DNA from: JASBZA01 sp964392065 | GTDB taxonomy: Bacteria > Bacillota > Clostridia > Saccharofermentanales > Fastidiosipilaceae | Reading direction: 5' to 3' | DNA length: 48,443 bases | NCBI GenBank assembly: GCA_964392065.1 | Contig: CAYMOG010000008.1 | Span: 1 to 48,443, forward strand | Notes under the pieces: model-generated | The model's database searches: none | What the model saw: only the letters and a program-made list of their open reading frames with translations | Told to the model about the DNA's origin: nothing | Position numbers and translations under genes: made by a program | Part shown: piece by piece, positions 43,739-48,443 of the stretch | How the letters are laid out: each line of letters opens with the position of its first letter | Numbering within the stretch: position 1 is the first letter of the stretch

Positions 43739-44275
43739 ATGGGTATATATATTCAAGGTAATAGAAGCAAACATCTATTGAGCTCTTCCGCCATACTTAT
43801 GCTATTAGTAGCTCTGGTTTCTTTTATACTCTTAATTGTTTTTCTACTTGTCTTCCCATCTTCTTTTATTCGTATGGAACAAGAGAGAATCACTATGACC
43901 TATTTCTACGCAAGAAATCTACGTGCTATAGGCTATAGTAGCGTATTTGCTTTTTTCTTAAGTTATTCGCTGATCTTGATTCTATCCTCAATCATTATTG
44001 CTTTTTACGCTCTGAAACAACGCCATCGTACAGATAGAGCGTTCATTCTGATTCTTCTTGGAAGTTTTTATTTAATTTTTTCAGTACTTAGCTTAGGACT
44101 AAGTAAAAATGGGTATTTCATACTCCCAATTCTAGCGGGGGCATTACTTGTACTAGGTGGATTACTATCTTCTAAACCAAGCAAATTCAAGTCTAAGCAC
44201 CTTCGAAAAATACGAGATTTAGAAATACAAAAAGACCCGGTAAATCATTATGATCCGGGTCTAAGGCGTAGGTAA
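43739..44275 (+). CDS. Small membrane protein of unknown function
   Basis: I do not recognise the family. The 178-residue protein has four predicted helices (about 17-42, 65-90, 102-122 and 125-143), in two pairs separated by a loop with many charged residues. A basic cytoplasmic tail ends in PGLRRR. The last 15 codons also encode a hairpin that serves as terminator for the opposite strand. The stop is one base from the stop of the convergent CpXC gene. Confidence 0.6.
   Translation: MGIYIQGNRSKHLLSSSAILMLLVALVSFILLIVFLLVFPSSFIRMEQERITMTYFYARNLRAIGYSSVFAFFLSYSLILILSSIIIAFYALKQRHRTDRAFILILLGSFYLIFSVLSLGLSKNGYFILPILAGALLVLGGLLSSKPSKFKSKHLRKIRDLEIQKDPVNHYDPGLRRR
44228..44262 (-). terminator. 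Minus-strand terminator inside the 3' end of a plus-strand gene
   Basis: AGACCCGG (44233-44240) pairs with CCGGGTCT (44255-44262), and on the minus strand the hairpin is followed by TTTTT. It ends transcription of the CpXC/Yip1-like operon but lies within the coding part of 43739-44275. Confidence 0.8.
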
Positions 44276-44276
44276 A

Positions 44277-45020
44277 TCAAGAAATATTTCCAAGTTTCTT
44301 CGCCACATATTGTGTGAAGAGAACGGCAAAACGATTATCTACGATATCCCATGAACCTTCTTCTGCAAGATTAGAACCTACCATATCATATGCTTGCACA
44401 TATACAGAAGGATCGAGTTCCAATTGTCGCCATTGGCCTTCTGAAGTAAAAGTTTGAAAAATATACTTATTGTTGTCTTCTCCTAAGAAGAATAAATCTC
44501 CAACTTGATCTGCACCCGCAAAGCCCTTATCTTGAATGTCGTCGGTTGTATTAGAAACGGTTTCTTCCTCCATATGAGAACGAATTGCCAGTTTTACAAC
44601 TTCTACAACGCGATCCAATAGACCGTTGTCATGAAGATGAAGCTTTTCAATAAGTTCGTTATAGCGCAAAACGAGGCGGAGGGTGTAATCTTCAATGGGA
44701 AATCCGAAGTCTTTCGGCAGAGCATCTTGAATCTCCGGCGCTAAACTACCATTATCTTGGCGCAGATTTAATTCGGGAATGGCTCCATGTTCAGGATTAT
44801 AGTAGAGAATTAGCTTTTCTTTACGATCGATAAATGCAAAAGGTTTCTCAAGAATATAGAGATGATTACAATTCTGACATTCGTAATTTTGCAATTCTTT
44901 TAGTAGGATTCTCTCTTTGAGATCTGGGTCTGATTGGGCATCTACACTATCCCAAATCACGACTTCCTCTTCATTTAAGCAGTGGGGACAGCGTAAAGTT
45001 TCTCTATGAAATTTGGTCAT
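44277..45020 (-). CDS. CpXC-domain protein
   Basis: The 247-residue protein opens with a CPHC motif and has a second pair, CQNC, about 40 residues later, the four-Cys zinc site of the CpXC domain. The remainder is acidic and mixed alpha/beta with no known catalytic motif. The start overlaps the upstream membrane protein gene by ATGA, so the two are made together. CpXC proteins occur mostly in Bacillota and have no established function. Confidence 0.78.
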   Translation of the reverse strand: MTKFHRETLRCPHCLNEEEVVIWDSVDAQSDPDLKERILLKELQNYECQNCNHLYILEKPFAFIDRKEKLILYYNPEHGAIPELNLRQDNGSLAPEIQDALPKDFGFPIEDYTLRLVLRYNELIEKLHLHDNGLLDRVVEVVKLAIRSHMEEETVSNTTDDIQDKGFAGADQVGDLFFLGEDNNKYIFQTFTSEGQWRQLELDPSVYVQAYDMVGSNLAEEGSWDIVDNRFAVLFTQYVAKKLGNIS

Positions 45021-46039
45021 ATACGTTCGAGCTCCTCAATTGATTTGATATTGGGTATAAAGACTTCTTCTTGACGGTTGGGCAAAATATCGAAGTTTGC
45101 AATACTAGGCACGCTGAAATTCAAGAAGAAAGATAAAATAATAAACAAAAACACGTGAATAATTGAAAATTGTACGAGCAAACGATCATCATTTAAATGA
45201 ATATTGGTTCGGAGACTCAAGAAGTCTGTTACCATTCGCAAGGAGAACGCTGCAATTAACATGACAATCGCCCTTAATCCGTGCCCAGAAACAAAAATTA
45301 ATGAGAAAAGCATAATGATGATTTCGTAGTAGGTTCCAGGGAGGTAAATGCGATAGAGATTGGTGAAGTCATGCTTTTGTCTAGCAATAAATCGTAATAC
45401 TAAATAAGTTAATAAAACTCGGATAAATCCGATGGCCAAAGCCGCAAAAAAGCCTCTTAACATAGAGAAGATTGCGCGCGAAAGGAGATTTTCTGGATTT
45501 AAGCCTAATTGCTGCAAATAGCCGACTCGGGCAATAGAACTCATTGATACAAAAGTAAAGATTAAAAGGGAAAAGACGAAAGCGCTTAAAATATTAGTAA
45601 TTAGTATGCGTCTAATACTAGCTCGCTTGGCATCTTGTATTGTTTTCATAGGTTTCGTAAAGAGTTGATGGAAGAATTGCACACCGGTGAAGAACCCACC
45701 TATACCGGTAGCTTTCCTTGTATTTGTAAACTGTTGACCATCAGTGAAATTTTGATTTGTAGAAGCATTTTTGCTCTTAGTAGAATGCTTCTGTTTGAAG
45801 CTGGAGAAGAACGCTTTAGTACGATTAGAAATGGATTTCCAAATACTGGGTTTTTCTTTTGTTTGCTCGTTCTTGTATTTCTCTTCTGATGTGGTTTTCT
45901 GTGTATTATCGGAAGTGTTTTCTTCTTCTGTATTTTTTTGATGATATTCTGCCTTGAAACTTCTATTCTGGCGTTCACGACAATTACAATATTCACCCTT
46001 TTCGAGTTCCTTGCCACAATAAAAACAATAGCGTGCCAT
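45017..46039 (-). CDS. Zinc-ribbon membrane protein, Yip1-like
   Basis: The 340-residue protein has an N-terminal zinc ribbon (CFYCGKEL then CNC), a polar linker of about 100 residues rich in Lys, Glu, Thr and Asn, and five to six C-terminal helices of the Yip1/YckC type (about 145-320). The combination of a zinc ribbon and a Yip1-like membrane domain is common in clostridia without a clear role. It is co-transcribed with the CpXC protein. AAAGGTG lies upstream of the ATG. Confidence 0.68.
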   Translation of the reverse strand: MARYCFYCGKELEKGEYCNCRERQNRSFKAEYHQKNTEEENTSDNTQKTTSEEKYKNEQTKEKPSIWKSISNRTKAFFSSFKQKHSTKSKNASTNQNFTDGQQFTNTRKATGIGGFFTGVQFFHQLFTKPMKTIQDAKRASIRRILITNILSAFVFSLLIFTFVSMSSIARVGYLQQLGLNPENLLSRAIFSMLRGFFAALAIGFIRVLLTYLVLRFIARQKHDFTNLYRIYLPGTYYEIIIMLFSLIFVSGHGLRAIVMLIAAFSLRMVTDFLSLRTNIHLNDDRLLVQFSIIHVFLFIILSFFLNFSVPSIANFDILPNRQEEVFIPNIKSIEELERI

Positions 46040-46085
46040 TTCTACACCTTTCTGATCGTCTATAAATGCATATATTAACTACAGT

Positions 46086-46122
46086 TATAAAAACCTACCC
46101 TTATTAGTGTATTAGGGTAGGT
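46086..46122 (-). terminator. Terminator after the LOG-family gene
   Basis: ACCTACCCT (46093-46101) pairs with AGGGTAGGT (46114-46122); on the minus strand it is followed by TTTTTAT. It lies about 95 bases past the LOG stop. Confidence 0.8.
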
Positions 46123-46216
46123 ATATAGATTTTTTAACAATTTAATATTAGCATGGTGCTATTTATTCTTATTCATATTTTCGTAAACAAATGTTGAATA
46201 CATTAGCAAAAAGCCA

Positions 46217-46810
46217 TCAACTCGTTACCTTTGGTATGCCATGATGCTCAAAATTTGCCATTTTCTCTAATAGTCTCTGTGGATCAGTATCCACTACAAA
46301 TAAATCTTTTGTGTTTGCAGGACAAAAACCTTCTTGTACCATATGGTCGAAGAACGTAAAAAAGCTATCATAATAGTTCTCAACATTAAGAAATCCTAGA
46401 GGTTTATAGTGAATATGAAGCTGACTCCATGACAAGATTTCAGCAAATTCTTCTAAAGTTCCAGCACCACCAGGTAAACAGAGAATACCATCACCCATTT
46501 CTAAGAGCATTTCTTTCCGCTGAGTCATTGTGTCCACGAGATGCAAGGTAGTTAGACCCGTATGCGCCCATTCTAGGTCAACCATAAATTCAGGGATGAT
46601 ACCGATTACCTTTCCGTTGGCATTGAGACAACTGTTGGCAACTTCGCCCATGAGACCTTTTTGGCCGCCCCCATACACTAATTCAATTTCGTGTTCGGCA
46701 AACAAAGCTCCTAGAGTTCTTGCGCTTTCCATATAGGAGTCCTTATTACCAGTAGAAGAGCCACAATAGACAGTAATGGCGGGTAACTTTTCCTTGATAT
46801 TTTTCAACAT
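46217..46810 (-). CDS. LOG-family protein (cytokinin-nucleotide phosphoribohydrolase fold)
   Basis: The 197-residue protein has the LOG motifs: CGSSTG near the start, GGGQKGLMG, and LPGGAGTLEEF with the catalytic Glu, preceded by TQRKEML with the catalytic Arg. The family cleaves ribose 5-phosphate from nucleoside 5'-monophosphates and is often named for cytokinin activation. In this bacterium the substrate is more likely a damaged or modified nucleotide. The ATG at 46810 has GGAGG 4 bases upstream; the open frame to 46903 is unsupported. Confidence 0.88.
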   Translation of the reverse strand: MLKNIKEKLPAITVYCGSSTGNKDSYMESARTLGALFAEHEIELVYGGGQKGLMGEVANSCLNANGKVIGIIPEFMVDLEWAHTGLTTLHLVDTMTQRKEMLLEMGDGILCLPGGAGTLEEFAEILSWSQLHIHYKPLGFLNVENYYDSFFTFFDHMVQEGFCPANTKDLFVVDTDPQRLLEKMANFEHHGIPKVTS

Positions 46811-46930
46811 ACTTCCTCCGTTGTATATTCTAATGTAGATTTTCTTTCTAATAATAATTGAGGGTGGAAGGCAATACAAGCTAATTTGTATCATGGGTCG
46901 CATTCTATTCGAGAAGAGAGAAGAGATACA

Positions 46931-46967
46931 ATTAAAAAAATCCTCTGTTCGAAATGGAACAGAGGAT
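46931..46967 (-). terminator. Terminator after the Thr-rich repeat protein gene
   Basis: AATCCTCTGTTC (46938-46949) pairs with GAACAGAGGATT (46956-46967). On the minus strand a run of Ts follows, directly after the stop codon of 46978. Confidence 0.92.
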
Positions 46968-46977
46968 TAGGTATTAC

Positions 46978-48443
46978 TTATTTTTCGATATAACCTAGGC
47001 TTCCGCTTTGGCTATCATTAATTACAGCAATACTGAAATTACTATTGCCAAATTCTATACGTATGTATTTAGTTCCTTTGGGCATGACCGCATTTCCAGG
47101 TGCACTGGTGTTTGCCTCAATATAATAGAGATTTAAGCCTGCATCCGATTGGACTTCTTCGATTCCATTTACTTGATAGGATCGTCTAGCAGATTCTAGC
47201 GTTTGACGCTCACGCGCTAGGGTTTGAGGATCTATTGTACTGCCGTTGGCATTAGGGTTTTCTGGAGCATTGATACGTTGCCTTGAAATAAGTATTAAGT
47301 TTCCATTCTCACCGATACTGAATGTATATTCAATATGAGGCAGGAGATAAGGCATCGCGTCCTTATCAGCGAAATAAACGGATTTTGAACTATTCGATAG
47401 GCCTTCTAAGCGATTAGGAACACTATTACTTAGATCTGCGGATAGCCCCACAATCTGACCATTGAGATCTAGAATTTCTTTGAATGCTAAATGTGTCGTA
47501 CCGTCTTCAACGGTTTGTTGGATGTAGTCTAAATATAAAGCCTTGGCCGTATAAGTTTCATCTGGGTTCAAGGTCAGAGAATAGAGTAATTCTGCAGGGA
47601 TTCGGGGGTAATTACTCGACTCATCCTGTGGCTCCAAATCTGGAGGAAGCGTGAAGACCCCATTCTCATAATCGTAAGGGGAAAGATTATAAGCTACATT
47701 AGGATCTAAACTAATACTAGGATTGATAAAGGACTGTAAATATTCTTCAATATCGGCCAAAGCTACACTAGGATTCTCAAATGGACTCGTCAAATTTTCA
47801 GGATGCATGTATGCCAATGCTTTAGATGCAAATATATTGACCAGAAGATTATCATTCAACGTACTGATATCTGTAAATTGAGGTAACTCATACTGTTCGA
47901 TAGGACTATTAGGGTTACCATCCAAGAGACTACTCAAATTGCTCAAGTGGTCTAGCATATAATTATGGACTTGGACGCCATCAGGGCTGTCAAGTATCAC
48001 TTCGCTAGGCATGGGCTCCGTAGTAGGCTCAGTAGTGGGTTCCGTAGTAGGCTCAGTTGTTGGTTCTGTCGTTGGTTCCGTTGTAGACTCTGTTGTTGGT
48101 TCTGTTGTTGTTTCATCTTCAACGGTTGACAACTCCGTTTCACCAGAAGTATCGCTTGCACTCGTTATTTCATTTGTCTCTATTTCAGCTTCTGATGTCG
48201 CTTCTTCCGTTGTTAAGCTCGTCGTTGGCTCTGTTGTGGAAGCGGTGGTTTCTTCTTCTGTAGTTGTTGGCGTAGTTGGTGCTTCCGTTGTCGTAGTGGT
48301 AGGCGCTTCAGTTGTAGTAGTAGTCGTAGGGGCCTCAGTTGTTGTCGTAGTCGTAGGCGCTTCAGTTGTAGTAGTCGTCGTAGGCGCCTCAGTTGTAGTA
48401 GTCGTCGTAGGCGCCTCAGTTGTTGTCGTAGTCGTAGGTGCTT
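46978..48443 (-). CDS. Thr-rich repeat surface protein, C-terminal part (5' end outside window)
   Basis: The minus strand is open from the stop at 46978 to the window edge, giving 488 codons with no start. The N-terminal part seen is a Thr-rich array: five 9-residue units of the APTTTTTTE type, then degenerate Thr/Glu/Ser stretches, then TEPT repeats. The C-terminal 330 residues form a globular region of unknown family, rich in Asn, Pro and Leu, with no Cys and no sortase signal. A TTG at 48132 lies inside the repeats and is not a start. By analogy with the other Thr-rich proteins here it is probably exported and anchored at its missing N-terminus. Confidence 0.75.
   Translation of the reverse strand, partial: APTTTTTTEAPTTTTTTEAPTTTTTTEAPTTTTTTEAPTTTTTTEAPTTTTTEAPTTPTTTEEETTASTTEPTTSLTTEEATSEAEIETNEITSASDTSGETELSTVEDETTTEPTTESTTEPTTEPTTEPTTEPTTEPTTEPMPSEVILDSPDGVQVHNYMLDHLSNLSSLLDGNPNSPIEQYELPQFTDISTLNDNLLVNIFASKALAYMHPENLTSPFENPSVALADIEEYLQSFINPSISLDPNVAYNLSPYDYENGVFTLPPDLEPQDESSNYPRIPAELLYSLTLNPDETYTAKALYLDYIQQTVEDGTTHLAFKEILDLNGQIVGLSADLSNSVPNRLEGLSNSSKSVYFADKDAMPYLLPHIEYTFSIGENGNLILISRQRINAPENPNANGSTIDPQTLARERQTLESARRSYQVNGIEEVQSDAGLNLYYIEANTSAPGNAVMPKGTKYIRIEFGNSNFSIAVINDSQSGSLGYIEK
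48307..48441 (-). repeat. Five tandem 27-base repeats
   Basis: Five complete units at 48307, 48334, 48361, 48388 and 48415 encode APTTTTTTE-type peptides. The array continues past the window edge. Confidence 0.9.

Noticed and set aside
48132..48132. TTG as the start of the Thr-rich protein on the minus strand
   Set aside because: The frame stays open to the window edge with the same repeat character, so the gene begins outside.

Overview
The window looks like a piece of a draft genome from a low-GC Gram-positive bacterium (Bacillota, probably a clostridial lineage). The evidence is the AT-rich composition, strong AGGAGG-type ribosome sites, a Rex repressor, CtsR/ClpC heat-shock control, DnaA boxes of the TTATCCACA type, a Bacillus-type parS site, a VPETG sortase signal and ECF transporters. 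I cannot name the genus from sequence alone. A 100-N assembly gap lies at 38624-38723, and both window ends cut a gene, so this may be a whole scaffold.

Left arm (1-9683), carbon and vitamin uptake. A truncated beta-glucuronidase is divergent from a PnuC-type vitamin/nucleoside transporter. A cytoplasmic GH13 alpha-amylase follows. Next is a vitamin B12 acquisition locus: a DUF4430 lipoprotein, a cobalamin riboswitch, a sortase-anchored protein with two DUF4430 domains and a PQQ-like beta-propeller, then an ECF transporter (T, fused double ATPase and S subunits) in overlapping genes.

Middle left (9739-18490), envelope and housekeeping. A MoxR ATPase / DUF58 / transglutaminase operon is followed by a convergent dGTPase gene, the redox repressor gene rex with a DUF3783 protein, and a zinc-dependent phospholipase C-like gene.

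Origin region (18720-26529). dnaA, an oriC with about nine DnaA-box-like sites, dnaN, recF, remB-like, gyrB, a perfect palindromic parS site, parB, and a convergent HTH/coiled-coil protein that resembles the pneumococcal segregation factor RocS. No parA, rpmH/rnpA, S4-domain yaaA or gyrA gene is present at the usual places.

Right arm (26886-43606). A CNNM/CorC-type membrane protein, a SurA-like membrane-anchored foldase, rpoB-rpoC with their own promoter and leader attenuator, a CHAP-domain cell-wall hydrolase interrupted by the assembly gap, a DEDD exonuclease, and ctsR-clpC under a CtsR operator.

Right end (43739-48443). A small four-helix membrane protein, a convergent CpXC-domain / zinc-ribbon membrane protein pair, a LOG-family phosphoribohydrolase, and a truncated secreted-type protein with long Thr-rich repeats. 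Five unrelated exported proteins across the window carry Thr/Ser/Glu/Pro-rich stalks, which appears to be a trait of this organism's cell surface.
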